64,000 bases of DNA from positions 16,088 through 80,087 of the forward strand of contig JAVEXZ010000007.1 of assembly GCA_034003765.1 (NCBI GenBank), read 5' to 3'. The translations under genes were made by a program, and so were the position numbers. The notes beneath the pieces were generated by a model that saw only the letters and a program-made list of their open reading frames with translations, made no database searches and had not been told where the DNA came from. The stretch comes from JAAZGD01 sp034003765. GTDB taxonomy: Bacteria > Bacillota > Clostridia > Peptostreptococcales > Anaerovoracaceae. Positions 40,772 to 50,409 of the stretch are shown piece after piece (the first letter of the stretch is position 1; each line of letters begins with the position of its first letter).

Positions 40772-42125
40772 TTATCCAATATCCTCCTTCAAATTTTAAC
40801 TTGTAACCCTTTGCTACACGGGTTCTAATTAAGCCGAATCCTGGCCCTACATTTTCTTCTTCTGTTATAATTTCATTAACTGCTTCGCTTAAGAGTATAT
40901 CCTCACCAAGTATTGCTATAACCTGCCCCCCTTTGGCTACCAAAGGTAGTTCATCACGGCTACTTCGGGGAACTTTCTCATCTACGAAAAAATCTTGTAT
41001 TTTTTTTCTTCCCACCATATCAAGGGATATGAAATCACCAGCTTGCCTTGTTCTAACTACAGCCCCTTCAGGAAGCTTTAACTTGCTACAAAGTATGTCC
41101 ATTGGAAGGGCCTTGTTAGCATTTCCTTTATTTTCATTGTAAAAAATTACATCTTCGTATTGGACCTTTACCCTGTAGCCTCTTGGAAGATCAATGGAGC
41201 TTCCAGTTTTCCTCTGGACTAAAAGATGATTTATAGCTTCAATGTGGGCAAAGGTAAAGTCCTGTTCTAGGCCTATCTCTGCCAAGATCATCACGTAAGC
41301 TCTTTTTCTAACAGGGGCCTCCATATCTAGCATTTTTTGGATACTATAACGTCCTTTTTCTATAGATGCCTTCTCTATAGCATCTTTTGCCAGGGTCTGA
41401 AAATAATTTCTATCTCCTCGCGCATTTTCCCCTAAGCGATTCAAACAATCTGTAATGTTAGGGTTGTAATGCTCTTCTATGTAGGGTATAAGTTCCAACC
41501 GTAGTTTGTTACGTTGATAAATAGGTTCTTGATTGGTCCTATCCTGATTAGCAACCAGACCTTTTTCCTCCAAGTATTTTTCAATGTCTATCCTAGATGT
41601 CCCCAAAAGAGGTCTCACTATAAGAGTATCTTCTAGCCATTGGCGGCGATAATCCATGCCCCCAAGGCCGTCTGTCCCAGTTCCTCTTAGTATTCTCATT
41701 AAAATGGTCTCGCCTTGGTCTTCAAGATTGTGGGCCAAAGCGATTTTAACAGATTTTCCAGGGACTCGCTTTATGGTTCTAGATGCTCTTAAGAAGGCTT
41801 CATACCTTGCCTCACGACCAGCCTCTTCACTGGTCATAGACCTTTCCTTGGCCATGTCCAAGCAATTTACCTTCATAGAGTAACAAGGAATATCCAAGTC
41901 ATAGCACCATTTCTCTACTCTCTCCTGCTCTTGATCACAAACATCAGGCCTAAGTCTGTGGTTTACATGAACTGCCATCAACATGAGGCCCAATTCTTCT
42001 CGAATGTTGCATAAACAATCAAAAAGGCATAAAGAATCAGGGCCTCCTGAAAGGCCCACCAATACTGTATCACCTTTTTCTATGAGATTTTCTTCCAGCA
42101 AGGCTCTTTTTATTTTCTCTATCAT
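40755..42125 (-). CDS. tilS: tRNA(Ile)-lysidine synthetase TilS
   Basis: Modifies C34 of tRNA-Ile(CAU) to lysidine. The 456-residue protein has the PP-loop SGGPDS (26-31), HNLEDQGET and a C-terminal TilS domain. The start codon is 8 nt after an extended -10 box, without a Shine-Dalgarno sequence, so the mRNA may be leaderless. First of tilS-ftsH-pucR. Confidence 0.96.
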   Translation of the reverse strand: MIEKIKRALLEENLIEKGDTVLVGLSGGPDSLCLFDCLCNIREELGLMLMAVHVNHRLRPDVCDQEQERVEKWCYDLDIPCYSMKVNCLDMAKERSMTSEEAGREARYEAFLRASRTIKRVPGKSVKIALAHNLEDQGETILMRILRGTGTDGLGGMDYRRQWLEDTLIVRPLLGTSRIDIEKYLEEKGLVANQDRTNQEPIYQRNKLRLELIPYIEEHYNPNITDCLNRLGENARGDRNYFQTLAKDAIEKASIEKGRYSIQKMLDMEAPVRKRAYVMILAEIGLEQDFTFAHIEAINHLLVQRKTGSSIDLPRGYRVKVQYEDVIFYNENKGNANKALPMDILCSKLKLPEGAVVRTRQAGDFISLDMVGRKKIQDFFVDEKVPRSSRDELPLVAKGGQVIAILGEDILLSEAVNEIITEEENVGPGFGLIRTRVAKGYKLKFEGGYWIIEQTS

Positions 42126-42133
42126 CGGAGAAA

Positions 42134-42162
42134 ATTATACCACAAATTTTTGTCGTCAACAA
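42134..42162 (-). promoter_or_regulatory. promoter of tilS, -10 box 8 nt from the ATG
   Basis: TTGTTG (42157-42162), 17 bp, TATAAT (42134-42139) with an upstream TGG making an extended -10. The expected start is 0-2 nt before the ATG at 42125. Confidence 0.75.
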
Positions 42163-42233
42163 CAAAAGATAACCCTTTTCTTAGTGGTATATTGTAGAAT
42201 TCTAAATGAATGGTTAAAACTATTAGATATTTC

Positions 42234-42644
42234 CTAAAATAAGACGCTTCCTGCCAAGTAGGATGCAGCCGTCTCCACACTCATACCTTCAAAGATATAG
42301 CTATCATCGGCCTTAAAAGAAACTGTTTGTTCTTCTAGAGTAACATCCTCATAGACACCAGAATCCAGGGCCCCTTGATAGGCAATTTCACTGCTGGCTG
42401 GATCAACATAGTAGGTCTCGCTTTGGGTGTATGCATAAACACCTTCTTCAAAAAAATATGTAATTGTTGATTTGAAGAATTCACTCTCTCCACGTGCTAC
42501 TATATTCCCCTCTTCAATGGTGATTTGGGTGGTAGCAGCATCCGTATTAGTTGATGGAATGTAAGGATCTGGATCAGCTTTTTCGCATCCTACAAAGGAC
42601 ATCAAAACAATCAATGACACAATTACAAGGCAAAACTTCTTCAT
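42234..42644 (-). CDS. hypothetical lipoprotein
   Basis: A 136-residue protein with a clear lipoprotein signal (MKKFCLVIVSLIVLMSFVGC, C20) and a small, acidic, beta-rich mature domain with several Tyr/Phe. No family is recognised. It lies 17 bp after tatD and may be co-transcribed. Extracytoplasmic location is supported; function unknown. Confidence 0.8.
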   Translation of the reverse strand: MKKFCLVIVSLIVLMSFVGCEKADPDPYIPSTNTDAATTQITIEEGNIVARGESEFFKSTITYFFEEGVYAYTQSETYYVDPASSEIAYQGALDSGVYEDVTLEEQTVSFKADDSYIFEGMSVETAASYLAGSVLF

Positions 42645-42661
42645 AATTTTTAATTACCTTT

Positions 42662-43489
42662 CTACGCTTTAATATCAAAAAACCTAATACCATTTTCTAG
42701 GGTTTTCCTAGCAACTTCTTCAAAGGATATCCCTTTTATTTCCGCCAATTTTTTGGCTACATACTCAACATTTAGAGAAGTGTTGGGCCTTCCTCTAAAA
42801 GGAACAGGTGTAAGGTAGGGAGAGTCTGTTTCAATTAAAAGGTACTCCAAAGGCACTTCTTCAACCACTTCTATTAATTTTCTTGCATTACTATATGTTA
42901 CAGGCCCTGCAATAGATATCGTTGCTCCTAGCTTAACGTACTGAAGGGCTTGATCCTTGCTACCACTGTAACAGTGAAGCAATACTCTTGCATCCTCATT
43001 TCCAAGGGAACCTGGCCTTTGGGAAAACCAGCTCTTTCTCTCAGAGGAAAAGGCACCTTCTTCTTTCAATATATCCAGAACCTCCCCGTGAGCATCCCTA
43101 TCATGAATTACTATTGGCATCTTAAGAAGATTAGCCAATTGGATCTGTCTTCTGAACCAGTGTATTTGGTCTTCAGGAGATGAAATATTACGGTAGTAGT
43201 CAAGACCTATTTCACCGATAGCTTTGGCTTCTGGTTTTTCTGCCAAAGCCTTTATTAGTTGCAACTGATCTTCATCAAAGTCTTTTGCATCATGGGGATG
43301 ACAGCCAACCACTGCATAGCACCAAGGAAAGCGTTGGGCATGCTTAAGGGCCAAGGCCGATGAGGCAAGGTCAAAACCTACATCCATAACATAGGAAAGA
43401 TTAGAAGCTTCTATATCTCTAAATAATTTTTCCCTTTGTCCATCCTTGTATGATTCATTATTTAAGTGTGCATGGCTGTCAAATAGCAT
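42662..43489 (-). CDS. tatD: TatD family metal-dependent deoxyribonuclease
   Basis: A 275-residue TIM-barrel hydrolase with metal ligands in FDSHAHLN, GEIGLDY, IHDRDA, LHCYSG and ETDSPYL. The ATG at 43489 follows AAGGAG at good spacing; a TTG two codons earlier is rejected. The metG-tatD order is common in Firmicutes. Compared with usual TatD it has a small insertion after the IHDRDA motif (about 135-160). Confidence 0.95.
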   Translation of the reverse strand: MLFDSHAHLNNESYKDGQREKLFRDIEASNLSYVMDVGFDLASSALALKHAQRFPWCYAVVGCHPHDAKDFDEDQLQLIKALAEKPEAKAIGEIGLDYYRNISSPEDQIHWFRRQIQLANLLKMPIVIHDRDAHGEVLDILKEEGAFSSERKSWFSQRPGSLGNEDARVLLHCYSGSKDQALQYVKLGATISIAGPVTYSNARKLIEVVEEVPLEYLLIETDSPYLTPVPFRGRPNTSLNVEYVAKKLAEIKGISFEEVARKTLENGIRFFDIKA

Positions 43490-43528
43490 TTCCAACTCCT
43501 TATCGATTTTTGAATATATAGTGTTGCC

Positions 43529-45472
43529 CTAGGTTACAGGATTCCCATCCTCGGCTATGGTTGAAACGAATTCAAAACGTTCTTGCCCATCAAGAATATT
43601 ATCTGCAAACATAATCATACCTCGTGATTCCAAACCCCGAAGATTTCTGGGCTTTAAGTTAGCAACTACAACAACCTTTTTCCCTATACAGTCTTTTGGT
43701 TTGTGAGAGCTAGAGACCCCAGAAATTATCTGTCTGGTCTCAGTTCCCATCTTAACTTGGAAAACAAGTAGCTTATCAGCATTAGGATGCTTCTCAGCTT
43801 TCAATATAGTTCCAACCCTAAAGTCTATCTTATCAAAAGTATCATATTCTATTTCGTCCTTCAAGACCAAGGGTATATTAACTTCTTTTTCTCCCATCTT
43901 CATGGATTCAAGTTCCTTTAGCTCTGCTTCAACATCCATTCTAGGGAAGATAGGTTGACCACCTTTTACTGTTTCTCCACCCATCATATGGAAGTTGAAG
44001 GCTTCTTCCCAGCTTGGTTCTTCTGTTCCTAAGCCCAGTTGAGATCTGATTTCCATAGTAGTTGAGTGCATAAAAGGATATATCAAGACGCTGATAATAC
44101 GAAGACTTTCTGCCAAGTTATGCATAACCCTATCCAGTCTCTCTTTGTTTTTTTCATCTCTTGCCAAAATCCAAGGAGTAGTTTCATCAATATATTTATT
44201 GGCTCTCGCTACTACATGCCATATTTCTTCCAAAGCATGGTTGAATTCGAAGCCATCCATATACTTCTCAACTTTTCGTCCAGCCCCTAGGGCAATTGCT
44301 TCTAGGTCAACATCAAAGCTCTCACTTTCATGGCCGTCCTCAATTTTCCCCGGCATTATCCCTTGGCAATACTTGCCAATCATACTAACAGTTCTGGATA
44401 CCAAATTGCCTAGGTCGTTTGCCAAATCATAATTAATCCTCTTAATCATTATTTCATTTGTGAATAGTCCGTCTTGTCCAAATGTATACTCTCTTAGAAG
44501 GAAATATTTTAAGGCATCGATGCCGTATCGTTCAATTAGTTTTACTGGGTCTACTACGTTACCCTTTGATTTGCTCATTTTCCCACCGTCTAGCAAAAGC
44601 CAGCCGTGACCTAACACCTGTTTTGGCAGAGGTAAATCACATGACATCAGCATGGCAGGCCATATAATAGAATGAAATCTTACTATTTCTTTACCCACCA
44701 AGTGAACGTCTGCAGGCCAGTACTTTTCGAAGAGTCCCGGGTCATCAGGATATCCTAAGGCAGTAATATAATTCGAAAGAGCATCTAACCATACGTATAT
44801 TACATGCTTGTCGTCAATGGGTACAGGTATTCCCCAATCAAAGGATGATCGGCTGATACATAGGTCGTCTAGGCCCTGCTTTACAAAAGCAACCATCTCA
44901 TTTCGACGGGTATCTGGCATCAAAAATTTAGGGTTTTTCTCGAACAGTTCCAGCAATGCGTCTTGGTACTTGCTCATTCTGAAAAAGTAAGCTTCTTCCT
45001 TGGCCGCTTCAACGCTTCTGCCGCAGTCGGGGCAAGACCCATCATTTAGCTGGCTTTCTGTCCAAAAACTTTCACAGGGGGTGCAATACATTCCCTGGTA
45101 TTCCCCCTTATAGATATCCCCTTTTTCATACATCTGCATAAACATAGCTTGAACCCTTTTGATATGTCTGGGTTCTGTGGTTCTTATAAAATCATCATAG
45201 GATATCTCCATAACCTTCCAGAGTTCTTTGATGTTAAGAACAATTTTATCTACATATTCTTGGGGTGTCACTCCTGCTTTATCTGCAATTGTTTGGATTT
45301 TTTGTCCATGTTCGTCAGTTCCCGTCAAAAAATGAACATCATAACCTGCCAATCGTTTAAATCGAGCCATGGCATCTGCCATCACCGTACAGTATGTATG
45401 GCCGATGTGTAAGTTGTCACTTGGATAGTAAATAGGAGTACTTATATAGTATGTGCCTTTGGAATTTGTCAT
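43529..45472 (-). CDS. metG: methionyl-tRNA synthetase
   Basis: A 647-residue class I synthetase charging tRNA-Met. Signature HIGHTY near the N-terminus, a zinc knuckle (CTPC...CPDC), KMSKSKGN, and a C-terminal tRNA-binding domain (from about 545: FRVGTILKAEKHPNADKL). The start at 45472 follows AGAGAGG; upstream ATG at 45553 overlaps the promoter and is rejected. Confidence 0.98.
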   Translation of the reverse strand: MTNSKGTYYISTPIYYPSDNLHIGHTYCTVMADAMARFKRLAGYDVHFLTGTDEHGQKIQTIADKAGVTPQEYVDKIVLNIKELWKVMEISYDDFIRTTEPRHIKRVQAMFMQMYEKGDIYKGEYQGMYCTPCESFWTESQLNDGSCPDCGRSVEAAKEEAYFFRMSKYQDALLELFEKNPKFLMPDTRRNEMVAFVKQGLDDLCISRSSFDWGIPVPIDDKHVIYVWLDALSNYITALGYPDDPGLFEKYWPADVHLVGKEIVRFHSIIWPAMLMSCDLPLPKQVLGHGWLLLDGGKMSKSKGNVVDPVKLIERYGIDALKYFLLREYTFGQDGLFTNEIMIKRINYDLANDLGNLVSRTVSMIGKYCQGIMPGKIEDGHESESFDVDLEAIALGAGRKVEKYMDGFEFNHALEEIWHVVARANKYIDETTPWILARDEKNKERLDRVMHNLAESLRIISVLIYPFMHSTTMEIRSQLGLGTEEPSWEEAFNFHMMGGETVKGGQPIFPRMDVEAELKELESMKMGEKEVNIPLVLKDEIEYDTFDKIDFRVGTILKAEKHPNADKLLVFQVKMGTETRQIISGVSSSHKPKDCIGKKVVVVANLKPRNLRGLESRGMIMFADNILDGQERFEFVSTIAEDGNPVT

Positions 45473-45506
45473 AGTTAACCTCTCTTTCTTCTTTGTTGCA
45501 TCATGA

Positions 45507-45536
45507 AGTATATCACGAAAATCTGGAACTTGGCAA
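45507..45536 (-). promoter_or_regulatory. promoter of metG
   Basis: TTGCCA (45531-45536), 18 bp, TATACT (45507-45512) on the minus strand; leader about 28 nt. No T-box leader fits in this space. Confidence 0.7.
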
Positions 45537-45588
45537 CAACTTCCAAAGACCATTTAGGTGGGGAAATATTCCTTTGATGGTTTATTTA

Positions 45589-45597
45589 TGCTATAAT
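45589..45597 (+). promoter_or_regulatory. extended -10 box of the ABC exporter operon, 7 nt from the ATG
   Basis: TGCTATAAT ends 7 nt before the ATG at 45605; no -35 of quality and no Shine-Dalgarno. The predicted start is at the A of the initiation codon. Confidence 0.65.
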
Positions 45598-45604
45598 ATC
45601 AGTT

Positions 45605-47362
45605 ATGAAAATTATCAGCAAAATATACCTTCCTTATATACCCCTAATCATTTTAACAGGAGTCCTTATTTTGGGCCAAGCAATTCTCCAACTGGAGTTG
45701 CCTAAATATATGGCTCGAATTATTGATGTGGGCATTTTAGAAGGAAACATTCCCTATATCTATGAAACCGGGATCTTTATGCTCCTTATATCTCTTCTCC
45801 TGGCAGCCTTTGCCGTGGTGGTGAGTTTTTTGGCGGCAAGAATTTCTTCTAGATCTGCCGGGGCATTAAGATCCAAAATCTTTGATAAGGTAACCAGTTT
45901 TGGCAGTTCCGAAATGGAACAATTCGGAACCTCCTCATTGATTACAAGGGCAACAAATGACGTGCTACAAGTTCAAACAGCCTCTCTTATGTTGCTCAGA
46001 ATGGGTTTCTTTGCTCCAGCCATGGGAATTGGTGCTTTAGTAATGGCTGTGAGAACTAGCCCCGACTTAACTTGGACCATCGTGGTGTCCCTTATCGCAA
46101 TACTTGTTCTGGTTTTAGGCGCTGTGGTTCTTACAATACCAAGATTTAAAATACTTCAAAAACTAATGGATAGACTAAATCTTATTATGAATGAGCGCCT
46201 ATCAGGAATTCTGGTAATTAGGGCCTTTCAAAGAGAATTGGCAGAGGAAGAGCGTTTTGACCTAGCCAACCACCGTTTGAAAAGAACAAACCTATTCGTT
46301 AGTAGGGTAATGTCACTAATGATGCCAGGGATGACACTGGTAATGTCTTATGGGTCCCTCCTAGTAGTTTGGGCGGGAGCCGGCCTGATTGCAAACAACC
46401 AATTAGCAGTTGGGGACATGATGGCCTTCATCCAATATGCCATGCATGTTGTTATGTCCTTCCTTTTCCTTACAATGTTTTTTATAATGATTCCCAGGGC
46501 CATGGTATCAGTTCAAAGAATTTCTGAGGTGCTTTCAAAGGACCCTTTAATCAAGGATATTTGTGGAAGTGAAGTGGAAAGCCTTCCAAAAAACACTCCT
46601 GGAACCATTGTTTTTGACAAGGTTTCATTTAGATATCCTGATGCAGAAGAGGATGTGCTTTGCAATATTTCTTTTACTGCAAAACCCGGTACCACTACAG
46701 CAATAGTTGGGGGAACTGGTTCAGGAAAATCCACCTTGGTAAATTTAATCCCTCGTTTTTATAATGCAACTAAAGGCAATATTTATATAGACGGTGTGGA
46801 CACCTGTAATGTTCCTTTGGCTAATCTCCGAGATTTGATTGGATATATTCCACAGAAGGGAATTCTTTTCTCAGGAACTATTGAATCAAATATTAAATAC
46901 GCAAAACCCCATGCAGAACAAGGAGAAATGGAAAGGGTAGCAAGGATAAGCCAAGCCTTTGATTTTATACAAGAAAAGTCTGAAGGCTTTGATACTTCCA
47001 TATCCCAAGGAGGCACCAACGTCTCTGGAGGCCAACGACAAAGGATTTCCATTGCAAGGGCATTGATAAAGAACTCCCCTATCTATATTTTTGACGATAG
47101 CTTTTCTGCCCTTGATTTTCAAACAGAGGCTGCCCTGAGACAAGCCCTAAAAAAAGAATCTTCAAACTCCACTATAATAGTGGTGGCCCAGAGGATAAGC
47201 ACCATCAAAGAGGCAGAGAATATTATTGTTATGGACCAGGGACATCTGGTTGGCCAAGGGACTCACAAGGAATTGTTGTCCACCTGTTCTGTTTATAGGG
47301 AATTAGCCGCATCCCAACTTGCAATAGATAATGAGAGGGGTGATTCCAATGGCAAATCCTAA
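45605..47362 (+). CDS. heterodimeric ABC exporter subunit with degenerate ATPase site
   Basis: A 585-residue half-transporter: six membrane helices (to about 310) and an ABC domain with Walker A GGTGSGKST and signature VSGGQRQR. The residue after Walker B is Asp (FDDSFSALD) where the catalytic Glu is expected, and the H-loop His is Gln (VVAQRIST). This is the degenerate-site partner of heterodimeric exporters. The 3' end overlaps the next gene. Substrate unknown (multidrug or lipid-like). Confidence 0.94.
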   Translation: MKIISKIYLPYIPLIILTGVLILGQAILQLELPKYMARIIDVGILEGNIPYIYETGIFMLLISLLLAAFAVVVSFLAARISSRSAGALRSKIFDKVTSFGSSEMEQFGTSSLITRATNDVLQVQTASLMLLRMGFFAPAMGIGALVMAVRTSPDLTWTIVVSLIAILVLVLGAVVLTIPRFKILQKLMDRLNLIMNERLSGILVIRAFQRELAEEERFDLANHRLKRTNLFVSRVMSLMMPGMTLVMSYGSLLVVWAGAGLIANNQLAVGDMMAFIQYAMHVVMSFLFLTMFFIMIPRAMVSVQRISEVLSKDPLIKDICGSEVESLPKNTPGTIVFDKVSFRYPDAEEDVLCNISFTAKPGTTTAIVGGTGSGKSTLVNLIPRFYNATKGNIYIDGVDTCNVPLANLRDLIGYIPQKGILFSGTIESNIKYAKPHAEQGEMERVARISQAFDFIQEKSEGFDTSISQGGTNVSGGQRQRISIARALIKNSPIYIFDDSFSALDFQTEAALRQALKKESSNSTIIVVAQRISTIKEAENIIVMDQGHLVGQGTHKELLSTCSVYRELAASQLAIDNERGDSNGKS

Positions 47363-49190
47363 GATTCAAAACCCCAAGGGTCCAAGAGGCCCTATGTCTG
47401 GAATGATGCCCGGAGATAAACCCAAGAATTTCAAAGCTACCATGAGAACTTTGGCTGCATATTTACGTCCCTTCAGATTGCGATTACTAATAGCAACAGT
47501 GGCTGCAATACTCTCTGTTGTTTTTTCTGTGGTTGCTCCTATGATACTTGGGCGGGCAACAGATGTAATAGCAGATTCTGTTATTACTTCTTCTCCACTA
47601 GATTTCAATGCCTTAGGCTATATACTTATTTTACTGGTAGTCCTCTATGGAATTTCCACTATATTTTCTGGATTAATGGGCTTTATCATGGCGGGTATTT
47701 CACAAAAGATCAGCTACCAGCTTCGAAAGGAATTGTCCGAAAAAATCGATAGGCTACCTCTTAAGTATTTTGATACAAGAACTCAAGGAGAGTTGCTTTC
47801 ACGGGTAACAAATGATGTTGACACCATAAATTCTACTCTCAACCAGTCTTTAGCACAAATATTAACCTCTGCGATTACCATAGTAGGGATATTGTCACTT
47901 ATGATCTATATAAATCCCTTTATGACTTTAGTGGCTCTTGTAACATTGCCCCTATCTTTTATTGTGGTTAAACAAGTTGTTAAAAAATCTCAAGGACATT
48001 TCAAAGACAACCAAAGGTTTTTAGGTGAAGTCAATGGGCATATAGAAGAAATGTTTTCAGGCCATGTAATTGTTAAGGCCTTTAACGGGGAGCCCCAGTC
48101 TAAGGAAACCTTCGAATCCTGGAATCAACAGCTAGCTAAGGCTGGAGAAAAATCCCAGTTTATTTCTGGTACAATGATGCCTCTTACAAGTTTGATAGGT
48201 AATATAGGCTTTGTCCTAATCTGTGTAGTTGGGGGATATTTAGCCTTTAATGGCCGAGTTTCTATAGGAAATATACAAGCCTTCCTACAATATATTCGCA
48301 CATTCAACCAACCAATATCTCAATTGGCAAATGTGGTTAATGTGCTTCAGTCAACTGCCGCAGCTGCGGAAAGGGTATTTGAGTTACTTGCTGAAGATGA
48401 AGAAGTTCCAGACCAAGACTTATTACCTTTCCCATGCCTAGACCAAATCCGAGGGGAAATAACATTTGATCATGTGAAATTTGCCTATCCGCAAAATCAG
48501 GCTTCCCAAGAAAAATTGCTTATAAAAGATTTTACCTTCTTGGCAAAGCCGGGGCAAAGAATAGCAATTGTAGGCCCAACTGGGGCTGGAAAAACTACAA
48601 TAGTAAAACTTCTTCTCCGTTTTTACGAGCTAAATGGAGGCAGGATTTTGTTAGACGGAGTAGATATTAAAAGATACAGCCGACAAGATCTAAGAAGCGC
48701 CTTTGGAATGGTACTTCAAGATAATTGGCTCTTTTCTGGAACAGTATCAGATAATATTAGGTACGGTTGTATCAATGCCAGTGATGAGGAAATAGAAAGG
48801 GCCGCTAAAGCTGCCCATATAGACCATTATATTAAGACCCAACCTGGGGGTTACCATATGGAAATCCAAGAGGATGCTAGCAACCTATCTCAAGGACAAA
48901 AGCAGCTGCTAACAATGGCCCGAGCCTTTTTGGCAAGTTCACCTGTTCTAATCTTGGATGAAGCTACAAGTTCCGTAGATACCAGAACCGAAGTTCAGAT
49001 TCAAAAGGCTATGGCCGATCTTATGAAAGATAAAACCAGCTTTGTTATTGCACATCGCCTATCAACTATTCGAGATGCAGATGTTATTTTGGTTATGAAA
49101 GAAGGAGATATTGTTGAGCAAGGTAGCCACCAAGAATTACTCGCCCAGAAGGGTTTTTATAAGACCCTATACGAAAGTCAATACGAATAA
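47349..49190 (+). CDS. heterodimeric ABC exporter subunit with canonical ATPase site
   Basis: A 613-residue half-transporter with six membrane helices, Walker A GPTGAGKTT, Walker B LILDEATS with catalytic Glu, H-loop AHRLST, and a slightly changed signature LSQGQKQ. Its N-terminus carries a Gly/Pro/Met-rich extension of about 30 residues (QNPKGPRGPMSGMMPG). The ATG at 47349 follows AGAGGGGTG. Overlaps its partner gene by 14 bp. The stop codon is part of the terminator stem. Confidence 0.95.
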   Translation: MANPKIQNPKGPRGPMSGMMPGDKPKNFKATMRTLAAYLRPFRLRLLIATVAAILSVVFSVVAPMILGRATDVIADSVITSSPLDFNALGYILILLVVLYGISTIFSGLMGFIMAGISQKISYQLRKELSEKIDRLPLKYFDTRTQGELLSRVTNDVDTINSTLNQSLAQILTSAITIVGILSLMIYINPFMTLVALVTLPLSFIVVKQVVKKSQGHFKDNQRFLGEVNGHIEEMFSGHVIVKAFNGEPQSKETFESWNQQLAKAGEKSQFISGTMMPLTSLIGNIGFVLICVVGGYLAFNGRVSIGNIQAFLQYIRTFNQPISQLANVVNVLQSTAAAAERVFELLAEDEEVPDQDLLPFPCLDQIRGEITFDHVKFAYPQNQASQEKLLIKDFTFLAKPGQRIAIVGPTGAGKTTIVKLLLRFYELNGGRILLDGVDIKRYSRQDLRSAFGMVLQDNWLFSGTVSDNIRYGCINASDEEIERAAKAAHIDHYIKTQPGGYHMEIQEDASNLSQGQKQLLTMARAFLASSPVLILDEATSSVDTRTEVQIQKAMADLMKDKTSFVIAHRLSTIRDADVILVMKEGDIVEQGSHQELLAQKGFYKTLYESQYE

Positions 49191-49223
49191 AGCTTCTCCC
49201 CCTTTCGGAAGAGAAGCTTTATT
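49186..49223. terminator. terminator between the exporter genes and the convergent nine-gene operon
   Basis: Perfect 13-pair stem (49186-49198 with 49211-49223) around a 12-base loop. It includes the TAA of the exporter gene. Lacking a strong U-tract in either direction, it may serve both convergent units. Confidence 0.7.
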
Positions 49224-49284
49224 CCCTATATAATTTATGCCAGCCTATTAATCCCCAATATGGACGTATAATTCCTTAAGGGTC

Positions 49285-50409
49285 CTATTGTCTAAAACTT
49301 TTATAGTCTCTCCCTTCATGCTCATCTCCAACATTCCTACCGGAGATGGCATATTTTTTTAAGAGCTTTTCTAGTCTTGGGTTGCTAGCATTATCCTTCT
49401 CACAAAGCTTCTTTTCACCAGGTGTTAGGTCACTAATGGCTTTCATGTGCCTCCTTATAGGCCTGGGCAGGATAAGGAGAAATAGTCCTGGAGTAACCAC
49501 CAAGAGATCAATTACAAGCCACAGTAAAACCCACTTCCATAAATCCTCAGCCTCTCCCAACTCCATCCCTCCATAAATAACAAAGAGGAGACCTAGGATG
49601 AAAATCAACATTGGAAGATATTTACCCTCAATACGGTTGATTGCCTTTCGTAAAGGAGGGTCATACCATAACTCTCCTTGGCTTTTAAATATATAAGAAG
49701 AGCCCCTAAAATTCGTATAGGCTATATAGAAGGCCGCTTTTATATCTTCCTGGGTGATTTTTTTAGACCTAGGGATTTCCTCTGTAATAGGTTCATTAAC
49801 ATAGGCCACCAATGTCTTGATAGCTCTTCCTTCACCCATAATTCCAATTATAGGTGGGTCACAGGGGTTGATCTCCATAATTAGCTGGTCCCCTTGATTT
49901 ATCCTTTTTATTCCTTCCTCAGATGCTAGCAATAAATATCCTTGGGCACAATATAGGCCTAGGGTAAGCCCATCAAAAGCAGGGCCTAAAAACTCCTTAG
50001 GGATTTTAATATTACACCGTTCTTTTTGGAGCTCAATTGCTTCCATCAGCCCCAGATTTCCTTTTGAAACCATTAAGTTATAGTCTAGGGCTTTACCAAA
50101 ACTTATTGTGGCTTCCTTGCCATCAAATTGATCTTGTTCCCATTGGGACAATCGAGAAACTCGACTTCCCTCAAAGGCTAAAATCACTTCTCCTTCTAGG
50201 ACCATAAGGGTTCTATTGTAGTCTGGCAAGGGAGTAAAATGGCTTTCTTCTGCCTCTATTGTGGCTTGACTGAGCCTAAACACAAAGTTTTGCTCTTCAT
50301 AAGAGGACTCTTGGGGATAGATATAAATCTCTCGAGTCTTACCTCCAGGCCACTGTTTTACCCTAGATTCTCTCTCTTCATATATTCTTGTTGAAATAAT
50401 TTGTCCCAT
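49285..50409 (-). CDS. HutD/Ves-like cupin protein with C-terminal membrane region
   Basis: A 374-residue protein. The first 200 residues match the HutD/Ves pattern (PGGKTREIYIYP at 21-32; FRLSQATIEAEESHFTPLPDY; NRTLMVLEGE), a double cupin. Two hydrophobic helices follow (about 264-280 and 291-314), with a basic cytoplasmic tail. HutD proteins are normally soluble, about 190 residues, so this is a membrane-tethered fusion. The ATG overlaps the stop of the symporter gene (TAATG). Last gene of the nine-gene operon. HutD function is itself unsettled. Confidence 0.75.
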   Translation of the reverse strand: MGQIISTRIYEERESRVKQWPGGKTREIYIYPQESSYEEQNFVFRLSQATIEAEESHFTPLPDYNRTLMVLEGEVILAFEGSRVSRLSQWEQDQFDGKEATISFGKALDYNLMVSKGNLGLMEAIELQKERCNIKIPKEFLGPAFDGLTLGLYCAQGYLLLASEEGIKRINQGDQLIMEINPCDPPIIGIMGEGRAIKTLVAYVNEPITEEIPRSKKITQEDIKAAFYIAYTNFRGSSYIFKSQGELWYDPPLRKAINRIEGKYLPMLIFILGLLFVIYGGMELGEAEDLWKWVLLWLVIDLLVVTPGLFLLILPRPIRRHMKAISDLTPGEKKLCEKDNASNPRLEKLLKKYAISGRNVGDEHEGRDYKSFRQ

